64,000 bases of DNA. Source: Ruegeria profundi (GTDB taxonomy: Bacteria > Pseudomonadota > Alphaproteobacteria > Rhodobacterales > Rhodobacteraceae). Shown one piece after another: positions 56,739 to 64,000 of the stretch (positions are counted from its first letter, which is position 1; every line of letters starts with the position of its first letter). The notes beneath the pieces were generated by a model. That model saw only the letters and a list, made by a program, of their open reading frames with translations. It was not told where the DNA came from and did no database searches. A program made the position numbers and the translations under genes. The stretch covers positions 62,001 to 126,000 of the forward strand of contig NZ_LQBP01000006.1 of NCBI RefSeq assembly GCF_001507545.1, in the 5' to 3' direction.

Positions 56739-57977
56739 TCAGGCCGCCTTGTCCAATTCAAACGCATCATGCAGCGCCTGAACAGCAAGTTCCATGTATT
56801 TCCTGTCCACAAGCACGGAAATTTTTATCTCTGAGGTTGTAATGACCTTGATGTTGATCCCCTCATCCGAGAGTACCTTGAACATTTTAGCCGCCACACC
56901 GGATTGTGAGCGCATACCGATGCCCACAACCGAAACCTTGCAAACATCGGTATCGGCAACCAGTTCGGCATAGTTCAGCCCACCCGCATCCTTGATCGCC
57001 AGCAGCGCTTTTTCAGCACGGGCAACCTGATCAGTCGGGCACGAGAACGTCATGTCCGTGCGTCCCTCATCCGAGATGTTCTGAACGATCATGTCCACAT
57101 TCACGCCCTCATCACTGAGCGCCGTGAAAATGATCGAAGCGATACCCGGACGGTCCGCCACCGATACGACGGTCATTTTGGCCTCGTCGCGGGAATAGGC
57201 CACACCGGCCACAATATTGGATTCCATGATATCCTCCTCGTCAACGACCAGCGTACCGGCCTCATCGGTCTGTTCTTCGAAACTTGAAAGAACGCGCAGT
57301 TTCACCTTATAACGCATCGCCAACTCGACTGAGCGGGTTTGCAGCACCTTCGCCCCCAGTGAGGCAAGTTCGAGCATCTCTTCGAACGAAATCTTGTCCA
57401 GCTTGCGCGCTTTTTCGCAAATACGCGGGTCGGTGGTATAGACGCCATCCACATCCGTGTAGATATCGCAGCGCTCGGCCCCGAAGGCAGCAGCAAATGC
57501 CACGGCCGTGGTGTCCGACCCGCCCCGGCCCAGCGTCGTAATGCGGCCTTCGGGACTGATGCCCTGAAACCCGGCGACAACTGCGACCTTCATACCCTCA
57601 CCGAATTTCTGGTTCAGGTTCTGGGTCGGGATATCCTCGATCCGGGCCTGACTGTGGGCGCTTGTGGTCAACAGCGGCACCTGCCAACCTTGCCAACTGC
57701 GGGCAGGAACATCCATTTCCTGCAACGTCAACGCCATCAGGCCAGCAGTCACATTCTCACCCGAGGATACGACAGCATCATATTCCCGCGCATCGAACAG
57801 CGGAGACGTCTCGTTTACCCAGCCCACCAACTCATTCGTCTTTCCAGACATGGCCGAGACGATGACGATCACGTCGTACCCTTTGGCCACCTCAACACCG
57901 ATACGTTTGGCCGCGCGGCGGATGCGGTCAAGATTGGCAACCGATGTGCCACCGAATTTCATAACGAGTAGGGGCAT
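56739..57977 (-). CDS. lysC: Aspartate kinase
   Basis: A 412-residue kinase beginning V-M-K-F-G-G-T-S-V, with the catalytic domain to about residue 250, G-R-G-G-S-D-T-T-A-V and two ACT domains (about 265-412) for feedback by lysine and threonine. It starts the aspartate-family pathway (lysine, threonine, methionine). It is followed by ptsP in the same direction. Confidence 0.97.
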   Translation of the reverse strand: MPLLVMKFGGTSVANLDRIRRAAKRIGVEVAKGYDVIVIVSAMSGKTNELVGWVNETSPLFDAREYDAVVSSGENVTAGLMALTLQEMDVPARSWQGWQVPLLTTSAHSQARIEDIPTQNLNQKFGEGMKVAVVAGFQGISPEGRITTLGRGGSDTTAVAFAAAFGAERCDIYTDVDGVYTTDPRICEKARKLDKISFEEMLELASLGAKVLQTRSVELAMRYKVKLRVLSSFEEQTDEAGTLVVDEEDIMESNIVAGVAYSRDEAKMTVVSVADRPGIASIIFTALSDEGVNVDMIVQNISDEGRTDMTFSCPTDQVARAEKALLAIKDAGGLNYAELVADTDVCKVSVVGIGMRSQSGVAAKMFKVLSDEGINIKVITTSEIKISVLVDRKYMELAVQALHDAFELDKAA

Positions 57978-58139
57978 GGGGGTGGTTTCTCCGCGCCTTG
58001 GAATTCAGATCCCGTGCGTCTTATGCGAGGGGGACCACAAGGGCAAGGGTTCAAAACTGCCCGGCAGGCCGTCTGCGTTCGCTTTACATCCGGTTGCATG
58101 GGTGTCAGCCTTGGGTCGTTATTGTCCACGAGGTATTCC

Positions 58140-58496
58140 ATGCTCCGCTTTGTTATCGCCGCTGTTATCCTGTCGTCCTCTTCTGCGATTGCGCAGGAGT
58201 CCACCTTGGCCGCCACAGACGGCAAAAATGCTTTGGGCACTGTACCCTGCGCCTCGGGCGGGGCACCGTTGGCCAGTTGCCACGCTGAATTGCGCCACCA
58301 CGACGATGGCACAACAACTCTGGCCGTCGCATTGGTGGCTGGCGAGGTGCGCAGCATCTATTTCAGCGATGGCGTGCCGACCTCCAGCAGTTCGCCTTCG
58401 AACCTCAGCCATGAAATACGCGGGGACATGACGGTGATCTTCATCGACCCCGACGAGGTGTACGAAGTGCCAACGGCTGCTTTGAAACGCCAATAA
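58140..58496 (+). CDS. Secreted protein of unknown function
   Basis: A 118-residue protein with a signal peptide (about 1-19, ending A-I-A-Q) and a mature domain with two cysteines (V-P-C-A-S, A-S-C-H-A) and the segment I-D-P-D-E-V-Y-E-V-P. I do not recognise a named family. The start at 58140 has GAGG six bases before it; a longer frame upstream would put the signal inside. Divergent from lysC across 162 bases. Confidence 0.75.
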   Translation: MLRFVIAAVILSSSSAIAQESTLAATDGKNALGTVPCASGGAPLASCHAELRHHDDGTTTLAVALVAGEVRSIYFSDGVPTSSSSPSNLSHEIRGDMTVIFIDPDEVYEVPTAALKRQ

Positions 58497-58667
58497 GCGC
58501 GGTGGCGGCCATTTCGGATGCGGTGCAAATGATCAGACGCCGAAAGGGTAAATAAGAACCTTCGCCGCGCTAGCCGAGTATTCTGTCGGATCGATTGCCC
58601 TCAGATCCCAGTGCGCGCTCGTGTTCAGTAGGTTTAAGACCGGTGTCCTTGACCCTGAAAATGCTGA

Positions 58668-59123
58668 TCAGTTGCTTTTTCGACTGGGAATAAATGGCAG
58701 CGGTGCCACGGGCACCCCATCTTCAATAAGTGCTTTCGCCTCTTCCGGCTTGGCCTCACCATAGATTGCGCGCTCGGGCGCGTCACCCAAGTGAATCTTG
58801 CGCGCTTCGTTCGCGAAGTCCTTGCCGACATAGTCCGAGTTCTCTTCGACCTTACGGCGCAATTCGGCAATTACCTTTTCCACGTCCGGTGAAGGTGCGG
58901 CCATATCGATGGTGTTTGCCTCAGGCTTTTGCGCGGGCATCTGCGCCTCGGCCTTGCGGGCCGGGCGAACTCGCGGCGTCATGATCGCCTTTTCAACCTT
59001 GTCACAACCGCATACGGCGCATGTCACCATGCCCGATGATGCCAGTTTGTCGTAAGCGGCCGCCGATTGAAACCAACTGTCAAAAGTGTGGCCATTGCTG
59101 CATTTCAACGCGTATTGAATCAT
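58668..59123 (-). CDS. DUF1178 family protein
   Basis: A 151-residue protein that begins M-I-Q-Y-A-L-K-C-S-N-G-H-T-F-D-S-W-F and has C-A-V-C-G-C with K-A-I-M-T-P-R-V, typical of DUF1178. The first part looks like a zinc ribbon (C, C-x-x-C). A disordered Ala/Pro/Lys stretch (about 52-72) and a helical tail follow. Function is unknown; it is widespread in alphaproteobacteria. Confidence 0.9.
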   Translation of the reverse strand: MIQYALKCSNGHTFDSWFQSAAAYDKLASSGMVTCAVCGCDKVEKAIMTPRVRPARKAEAQMPAQKPEANTIDMAAPSPDVEKVIAELRRKVEENSDYVGKDFANEARKIHLGDAPERAIYGEAKPEEAKALIEDGVPVAPLPFIPSRKSN

Positions 59124-59194
59124 GATCCGTCCAATTGTCGGTTGATAGATAGATACCTACGGTTAATGCAATATCAAGCCCCAGAAGAAGCACA

Positions 59195-59659
59195 TCAGTG
59201 ATGAACGCGTTCGACCCCGCGTAACAATCCTGCCAGTTCAGACGAATTGACCTGCAAGGCGGCTTTCCTGGGCGAAAACCATTTTCTTTGCCGTTGCTTG
59301 CACTCGGGAAAGCGCGCCGCAACAGATGTCGTAAACAATGGAAAAACGTCCACGACGCACATCACCTCACCCTTTTTCGGGTGACGTTTTTGGTAGAGGA
59401 ACTGCCCCACAGCCTGAACGTCGCATTGACCGCGTATCCCCGCCTCTTCCCAGGCTTCCTGCTGCGCAGTTTCAGAAGGCGTCAGGCCGTTGATCCGCCA
59501 CCCTTTTGGTATAATCCAACGCCGCGACTTCCGAGTGGTGATCAGCAACACCTCGGGCCGCCCATTCATGATGCGATAGCAAAGCGCAGCAGATTGCTGG
59601 ATAACCGGCAACTGCCGGGCCTTCCACGACACATGGGGGGCAAGCTTTGCATCGATCAC
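59195..59659 (-). CDS. Nudix hydrolase 2 (DIPP-like)
   Basis: A 154-residue Nudix protein with W-I-I-P-K-G-W-R-I-N-G and box E-T-A-Q-Q-E-A-W-E-E-A-G, the same Gln-for-Arg change as in the paralogue at 29.65 kb. The GTG start at 59659 has AAAGG upstream; no ATG is nearby. Substrate is unknown, probably a nucleoside or inositol polyphosphate. Confidence 0.87.
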   Translation of the reverse strand: MIDAKLAPHVSWKARQLPVIQQSAALCYRIMNGRPEVLLITTRKSRRWIIPKGWRINGLTPSETAQQEAWEEAGIRGQCDVQAVGQFLYQKRHPKKGEVMCVVDVFPLFTTSVAARFPECKQRQRKWFSPRKAALQVNSSELAGLLRGVERVHH

Positions 59660-59778
59660 GCTTTGCTGCCTTTCTACGGTACTCTTGCCTGTTTCCCGCG
59701 AATTATTCGCTTATTTAGCGAGGTTACGGAACCAACATACCATATAAGCACGCCCCGTTCCAACTGTTTGTCAGGGGC

Positions 59779-60522
59779 TTACATGCGTGCCGATAGTCTG
59801 CGCACTAATTCCTCATGCGGGATATCGGCATCTATCGCCAATCGGCGCAGCCCAAAATGGACGCGAGCGATCTGCTGGTAGTAGCGCGTGTAGACATAGT
59901 TGGTGCCACCACCCGCAATCGCCCCCAACACGGGAACGGATTGCGCCGCGAGTTTCTGCCCCAGTACAACAGACAACCGTGGCGCAACAGCTGAAATCAA
60001 CCGTTGCATGGCGGGTCCGCTCAGGGTCAGACGAACCGAAAAGAACCCAAGATCTGCGCCATCATCGTCAGACAGCGGTCCGGCAGCGGACAAAACCCCG
60101 ACGCAATCGAATTTCACACCCTCTTCCGAGGGATCGAACCCCTCGCGCGCGGCTGCGCCTTGTATCGCGCGCAACAGCATCGCGGTGGTCGCCGGCAGTT
60201 CCATCAAAGCTGTAGACACACCGCCCAGCCCACCAGCCGCGCCCATGGCCGTAGTCAGCGCGGTGTTAATCCAAGGGTGTTGATCCGGCACCGCCCGGCG
60301 CGAGGTTTCAGCGGCGTGCATCGCCAGCCACAACGCGTGTTCTGTCGCGCCGGTCAGGCCTTGTCTGATGGGTTCCGGCAATTGATCCAAAAGGGACTCG
60401 GCCGAACCGCCTAGGCTGTTCAGCAGCTTGACGCCCGGCCCTCCGGCCGACCGGTAGTACCCGGCCAAACGTTCAAGTTCAGCCTCGGCATCCAGTTCTT
60501 CGACGAGCGCGACGTCCTGCAT
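59779..60522 (-). CDS. EcsC family protein
   Basis: A 247-residue protein with an EcsC domain (about residues 40-235): G-G-x-G-G-V-S-T-A-L-M-E-L-P-A-T-T-A-M-L, then amphipathic helices and V-P-V-L-G-A-I-A-G-G-G-T-N-Y-V-Y. EcsC proteins are membrane-associated and of unclear role, often stress related. AGGAGG precedes the ATG. The GNAT gene upstream on the same strand is 53 bases away. Confidence 0.88.
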   Translation of the reverse strand: MQDVALVEELDAEAELERLAGYYRSAGGPGVKLLNSLGGSAESLLDQLPEPIRQGLTGATEHALWLAMHAAETSRRAVPDQHPWINTALTTAMGAAGGLGGVSTALMELPATTAMLLRAIQGAAAREGFDPSEEGVKFDCVGVLSAAGPLSDDDGADLGFFSVRLTLSGPAMQRLISAVAPRLSVVLGQKLAAQSVPVLGAIAGGGTNYVYTRYYQQIARVHFGLRRLAIDADIPHEELVRRLSARM

Positions 60523-60575
60523 AGCGATCCTCCTGCCCGTAAGACATCGGGATTCACGGCTCGGGTTTCAATAGT

Positions 60576-61070
60576 TCAACGGCTCCAACGGGTCACTGGG
60601 CCATGCACACCCTCCCAAACGCCGGGGGTCAGTTCCAATCCCAAAACGCGATCCGGATTTGTGGGCGGTGGCATCTCAACCCCGCTGAGGCGTGAGAACC
60701 CGAACCGCTTGTAATAAGGCGCGTCACCAACTAGCAGAACGCGGGTCCAACCCAGCGCGCGCCCAGCCCGTAGGCCTTCGTGGATCAGGTATCCGCCCAG
60801 CCCTTCGCCCTGATGAGTGGGGTGTACGGCAACCGGCCCCAACAGCAGCGCATCGTGATCCCCGATATGAACCGGCCAGAACCGGATCGCGCCGGCCAGA
60901 ATGCCCTGCCCATCCCGCGCCACCAGGGACAAGCCGTCGACGGGTGGCACGTCATCGCGCAGGCGGTACGACGACAGCGCTTCGCGCCCGGGCGCGAAAC
61001 ACAGGTCATAGAGCGCCTCGACCTCCCACCAATCGTCCGGCTCTTCCGGACGTATCCCCAACTGCTGCAC
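60576..61070 (-). CDS. GNAT family N-acetyltransferase
   Basis: A 164-residue acetyltransferase with the acetyl-CoA loop Q-G-E-G-L-G-G-Y-L (motif A, near residue 90) and A-x-x-Y-Y-K-R-F-G-F (motif B), typical of the YhbS-like subgroup. The acceptor substrate is unknown. The start is GTG with AGAGG about five bases upstream. Confidence 0.87.
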   Translation of the reverse strand: MQQLGIRPEEPDDWWEVEALYDLCFAPGREALSSYRLRDDVPPVDGLSLVARDGQGILAGAIRFWPVHIGDHDALLLGPVAVHPTHQGEGLGGYLIHEGLRAGRALGWTRVLLVGDAPYYKRFGFSRLSGVEMPPPTNPDRVLGLELTPGVWEGVHGPVTRWSR

Positions 61071-61142
61071 CCCGACCTCTTTTACTTGCTGGCCTTCGCC
61101 CTAACACTTCGGTAGGCCTTGGGCAAACGCTTGGAGATGTGA

Positions 61143-61748
61143 ATGTTCTACCGCCCCGAAGACGGCCACGGCCTGCCGCACAACCCGTTCAACGCCATCG
61201 TCACCCCGCGCCCGATCGGCTGGATATCGACGCGCAGCCCGGACGGGGTCAACAATCTGGCCCCGTACTCGTTTTTCAACGCGGTCGCCTACACACCCCC
61301 GCAGGTGATGTTCGCGTCGACCGGGGCCAAGCAGGATCAGGATGGCGGAAAAGACAGCGTCGCCAACATCGAAGCAACCGGCGTATTCTGCGTGAACGTG
61401 GTTGCCCATGCACACCGCGATGCGATGAATGCAACCTCGGCGGTGCTGCCCAAACATAGCGATGAATTCGAACATGCGGGCCTGACGCCGATCGAATGCG
61501 AAACGATTCCCTGTGCCCGCGTCCAAGGTGCCCCGGCGGCGCTTGAATGCAAACTGACCAAGATCGTCAACCTTCCCGGCGAAGCCAACCGAGTCGTGTT
61601 CGGTGAAGTCACAGGCGTGCATTTGCACGACGATCACCTGCGCGACGGAAAGTTCGACGTCACAACTTTTAATCCGCTGGCTCGGATGGGATACCGGGAT
61701 TACTCGGTTGTCACGGACGTGTTCAGCCTTGCGCGCCCGGACGACTGA
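61143..61748 (+). CDS. Flavin reductase-like FMN-binding protein
   Basis: A 201-residue split-barrel flavoprotein with R-P-I-G-W-I-S-T near the N-terminus and the A-P-Y-S-F-F-N and F-V-N-V-V-type strands of the flavin-reductase domain. It may supply reduced flavin to a monooxygenase or act as an oxidoreductase itself. Its stop overlaps the next start by one base (TGATG), so the two are translationally linked. Confidence 0.88.
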   Translation: MFYRPEDGHGLPHNPFNAIVTPRPIGWISTRSPDGVNNLAPYSFFNAVAYTPPQVMFASTGAKQDQDGGKDSVANIEATGVFCVNVVAHAHRDAMNATSAVLPKHSDEFEHAGLTPIECETIPCARVQGAPAALECKLTKIVNLPGEANRVVFGEVTGVHLHDDHLRDGKFDVTTFNPLARMGYRDYSVVTDVFSLARPDD

Positions 61749-62389
61749 TGCCTCTGCCAGACCCATGCCGCAGATATCCGATCACGCTTCCCGATGGGTC
61801 TGACCATGAGGGCACTGTATTTCTGTCACAAGCTATCGACCATCCGCGGTTTCAAGCCGGTGCGTTCACCTATGCCTCGGACTTTGATGCACCCCGGGAC
61901 TGGGCCTCGCGATTGGCACCATATTTGTTCCCGTTTTCGCGGGAAAAACTTGTGCTGGGCAAGTTCTGCCAAATCGCGCACGGGGTACGATTTATCACGA
62001 CATCGGCCAATCACGCGATGGACGGGCTGACATGTTTTCCGTTTCCGGTGTTTGACCCTGAGAACATGACAGGATTTCAGCCAGATACGCGCGACACGAT
62101 TGTCGGAAACGACGTTTGGATCGGATATGGTGCATTGATCCTGCCGGGCGCAAGGATCGGGAATGGCGCAATAATCGGTGCAGGCGCCGTTGTTCGGGGC
62201 GACATTCCGCCATACGCTATGGTGACAGGCAATCCTGCAGAGGTTCGCCGCCTGCGCTTTGATGCCGACACCATACAAAGGTTGGAGGCCCTGCGCTGGT
62301 GGGATTGGCCCGCAGACGTGATTGCACAAGCAGAGAGCGCGCTGCTGTCCGCCCGTATCGACGAGTTAGAAAGGCTTGCCCCCAAATAA
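61748..62389 (+). CDS. CatB-type hexapeptide acetyltransferase
   Basis: A 213-residue left-handed beta-helix acetyltransferase of the xenobiotic acyltransferase (CatB/Vat) family. The catalytic His is in T-T-S-A-N-H-A-M, and hexapeptide repeats D-V-W-I-G-Y-G-A-L-I-L-P-G and G-A-G-A-V-V are present. CatB relatives can acetylate chloramphenicol or streptogramins, but many house-keeping homologues exist, so no resistance claim is made. Overlaps the flavin reductase stop by one base. Confidence 0.9.
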   Translation: MPLPDPCRRYPITLPDGSDHEGTVFLSQAIDHPRFQAGAFTYASDFDAPRDWASRLAPYLFPFSREKLVLGKFCQIAHGVRFITTSANHAMDGLTCFPFPVFDPENMTGFQPDTRDTIVGNDVWIGYGALILPGARIGNGAIIGAGAVVRGDIPPYAMVTGNPAEVRRLRFDADTIQRLEALRWWDWPADVIAQAESALLSARIDELERLAPK

Positions 62390-62414
62390 AAAGCGGCCGA
62401 ATTGGCCGCTTTTT
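62388..62414. terminator. Bidirectional terminator
   Basis: AAAAAGCGGCC and GGCCGCTTTTT pair around a five-base loop, with T-runs on both strands, between the acetyltransferase and SulP genes. The acetyltransferase TAA overlaps its left edge. Confidence 0.92.
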
Positions 62415-62417
62415 CGG

Positions 62418-64000
62418 TTAGTGCCCGCCCAGGATTCCGGTGCGAACAGAATAGTCCACGGCCAATTCATAGTCCGGGTCATCGTCACTATCGACCATCA
62501 GATGCCCTGCCTTATTCAGCAGTTTATGGCAATCCCGGCTGAGGTGCCGCAACATGACGCGCTTGCCGGCCTCTTCGTATTTGGCAGCGACATTTTCGAT
62601 GGCTTGCAAAGCGGACTGGTCCACGACCCGGCTTTCTGCAAAGTCCACGATCACGTTTTCGGGGTCATTGGGCACGTCGAACAGCTCAACAAACCCGTCG
62701 GATGAGCCAAAAAAGAGCGGCCCCTGAATTTCGTAGACCTTTGCTCCCTTCTCGGTCTGGGAACTGCGCGTAATCGCGTGAATGCGCTTGGCATTGTTCC
62801 ACGCATAAGCAAGCGCCGACACGATCACGCCAACGACCACGGCAACTGCGAGGTCTTCCATGACCGTCACCACGGTGACCAGCACAATGACGAACGCATC
62901 CATCAACGGCACCTTGCGCATGATTTTGAACGAGTTCCACGCAAAGGTGCCGATCACAACCATGAACATTACCCCAACCAAGGCGGCCAGCGGTATCTGC
63001 TCAATCAGTGGCGACGCAAATAGGATAAAAATCAGCAGGAACAGCGCCGCTGCGATCCCGGCGATACGGGTGCGGCCACCGGATTTGACGTTGATCATCG
63101 ACTGACCGATCATGGCACATCCGCCCATGCCGCCGAAGAAACCGGTGGCAACATTGGCAACGCCCTGCGCTATACATTCCTGCGACGCTCCACCACGCTT
63201 TCCGGTGATTTCACCCACAAGGTTCAGGGTCAGCAGAGATTCAATCAGGCCAATCGCGGCCAGGATGACGGCGTAGGGCAGAATGATCTCGAAAGTTTCC
63301 CAGTTCAGCGGCACCATCGGAATGTGGAACGGCGGCAGCCCCCCCTCGATCGAGGCCAGATCGCCCACGCGCGGCACATCCAGACCAAAGCCGATCACCA
63401 GCGCAGCAACAACAAGAATCCCGGCCAAAGGGGCGGGAATGATACGGGTGAAGCGCGGCATGATCCAGATGACAGCCATGGTCAACGCCACCAGCCCCAG
63501 CATAGTGTAAAGCTGCATTCCGGACAGCCATTCGCCGCCCCCGACACCATGCCCGGTGTTTTCCATTGTTCCGGGGACTTTGAACTGGCCCATCTGCGCC
63601 AGAAAGATCACGATGGCCAACCCATTGACAAAGCCCAGCATCACCGGATGCGGTACCAGTCGGATAAAGCGCCCCCAGTGCATCGCCCCTGCGATCAACT
63701 GAAGGATACCCATTAGCACAACGGTTGCGAACAGGTATTCAACCCCGTGCTCTGCCACCAGCGCCACCATCACCACGGCCAAAGCTCCGGTCGCACCCGA
63801 AATCATACCTGGGCGGCCCCCGATCAGGGCGGTGATCAACCCGACCATGAAGGCCGCGTAAAGACCAACAAGCGGGTGCACCCCGGCAACAAAGGCGAAG
63901 GCCACCGCTTCGGGCACCAGAGCCAGCGCAACGGTCAGGCCCGACAGCAGCTCAATCCGCAGCCGCGACACGGTCAGCCCTTCGTCCGGCACCCAACGAA
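62418..64000 (-). CDS. SulP family anion transporter (N-terminus cut by window edge)
   Basis: At least 524 residues are visible. The N-terminal half and middle form the SulP membrane domain (L-V-P-E-A-V-A-F-A-F near the start, G-A-T-G-A-L-A and G-M-G-G-C-A-M-I-G-Q). A C-terminal STAS domain (about 430-520) follows. Sulfate, bicarbonate or another small anion is the likely substrate. A GTG at 63990-63992 could start it, but the frame stays open to the edge (R-W-V-P-D-E), so the real start probably lies outside. Confidence 0.88.
   Translation of the reverse strand, partial: RWVPDEGLTVSRLRIELLSGLTVALALVPEAVAFAFVAGVHPLVGLYAAFMVGLITALIGGRPGMISGATGALAVVMVALVAEHGVEYLFATVVLMGILQLIAGAMHWGRFIRLVPHPVMLGFVNGLAIVIFLAQMGQFKVPGTMENTGHGVGGGEWLSGMQLYTMLGLVALTMAVIWIMPRFTRIIPAPLAGILVVAALVIGFGLDVPRVGDLASIEGGLPPFHIPMVPLNWETFEIILPYAVILAAIGLIESLLTLNLVGEITGKRGGASQECIAQGVANVATGFFGGMGGCAMIGQSMINVKSGGRTRIAGIAAALFLLIFILFASPLIEQIPLAALVGVMFMVVIGTFAWNSFKIMRKVPLMDAFVIVLVTVVTVMEDLAVAVVVGVIVSALAYAWNNAKRIHAITRSSQTEKGAKVYEIQGPLFFGSSDGFVELFDVPNDPENVIVDFAESRVVDQSALQAIENVAAKYEEAGKRVMLRHLSRDCHKLLNKAGHLMVDSDDDPDYELAVDYSVRTGILGGH

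Noticed and set aside
61748..62389. Calling the CatB-type gene an antibiotic-resistance gene
   Set aside because: The family is broad, the gene is coupled to a flavin reductase, and no mobile context is present.
1..64000. Prophage, gene-transfer-agent cluster, CRISPR array, tRNA or rRNA genes
   Set aside because: Scanned for structural phage genes, integrases, regularly spaced repeats, tRNA T-arm motifs and rRNA signatures; none was seen.

Overview
The window is a stretch of alphaproteobacterial chromosome, almost certainly from the Rhodobacterales (Roseobacter/Rhodobacter group). The base composition is fairly GC-rich. The family content fits that group: a GcrA cell-cycle regulator, two Hint-domain secreted-type proteins, NDUFA12, DUF2155, DUF1178, a TIGR01244-type phosphatase, an ScfR-type short-chain acyl regulator, PAS-LuxR, and a zwf-edd-eda Entner-Doudoroff operon. 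I found no rRNA, tRNA, CRISPR array, insertion sequence or recognisable prophage. Most of the window is ordinary core genome with small accessory interruptions.

Layout. 0-7 kb: end of a membrane protein plus a sulfur-type phosphatase, a lone FliM/FliN-like gene, and a sensory operon (ScfR-type regulator, stand-alone receiver, small overlapping membrane protein, SLC5-transporter/histidine-kinase hybrid). 7-14 kb: PAS-LuxR regulator, accB-accC, aat, an NDUFA12-MlaD-DUF2155 operon, RidA, clpX, clpP, an ArsR-type repressor. 14.4-16.6 kb: an entericidin-like lipoprotein, a 1.26-kb gene-free block full of palindromes with two DnaA-box-like sites, and an AT-richer orphan membrane protein; this is the most accessory-looking part. 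16.6-30 kb: lepA, Hint protein 1, LysR, LMW phosphatase/sirtuin divergent pair, HdeD, a copper-handling pair, rpmB, Hint protein 2, meaB, hrpB, Nudix. 30-43.6 kb: phosphate transporter, ketopantoate-reductase-like, pirin, a Tat-exported dioxygenase-like protein with a ferric-reductase-like partner, argF-argD, EamA exporter, an ABC permease lacking its ATPase, gcrA, DUF2235 hydrolase, an orphan CoxL-like molybdoenzyme subunit. 43.7-58 kb: valS carrying an unusual AT-rich coiled-coil insertion, a crotonase, two PLP aminotransferases, eda-edd-zwf, ptsP, lysC. 58-64 kb: small housekeeping and unknown genes, a second Nudix, EcsC, GNAT, flavin reductase, hexapeptide acetyltransferase, and a SulP transporter running off the end.

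How the genes connect. Carbon entry and its control recur: the SLC5-kinase/ScfR module (acetate or short-chain acid sensing is inferred), biotin-dependent carboxylation (accBC), methylmalonyl-CoA chaperoning (meaB), and the Entner-Doudoroff operon preceded by a LacI-type palindrome. Cell-cycle control signals are present as gcrA with GANTC sites nearby, a full CtrA-type site between clpP and the ArsR gene, and a CtrA-like site before the FliM-like gene. The observations most worth a second look are the valS insertion, the structured gene-free block at 14.6-15.8 kb, and the SLC5-kinase operon with its overlapping small membrane protein.
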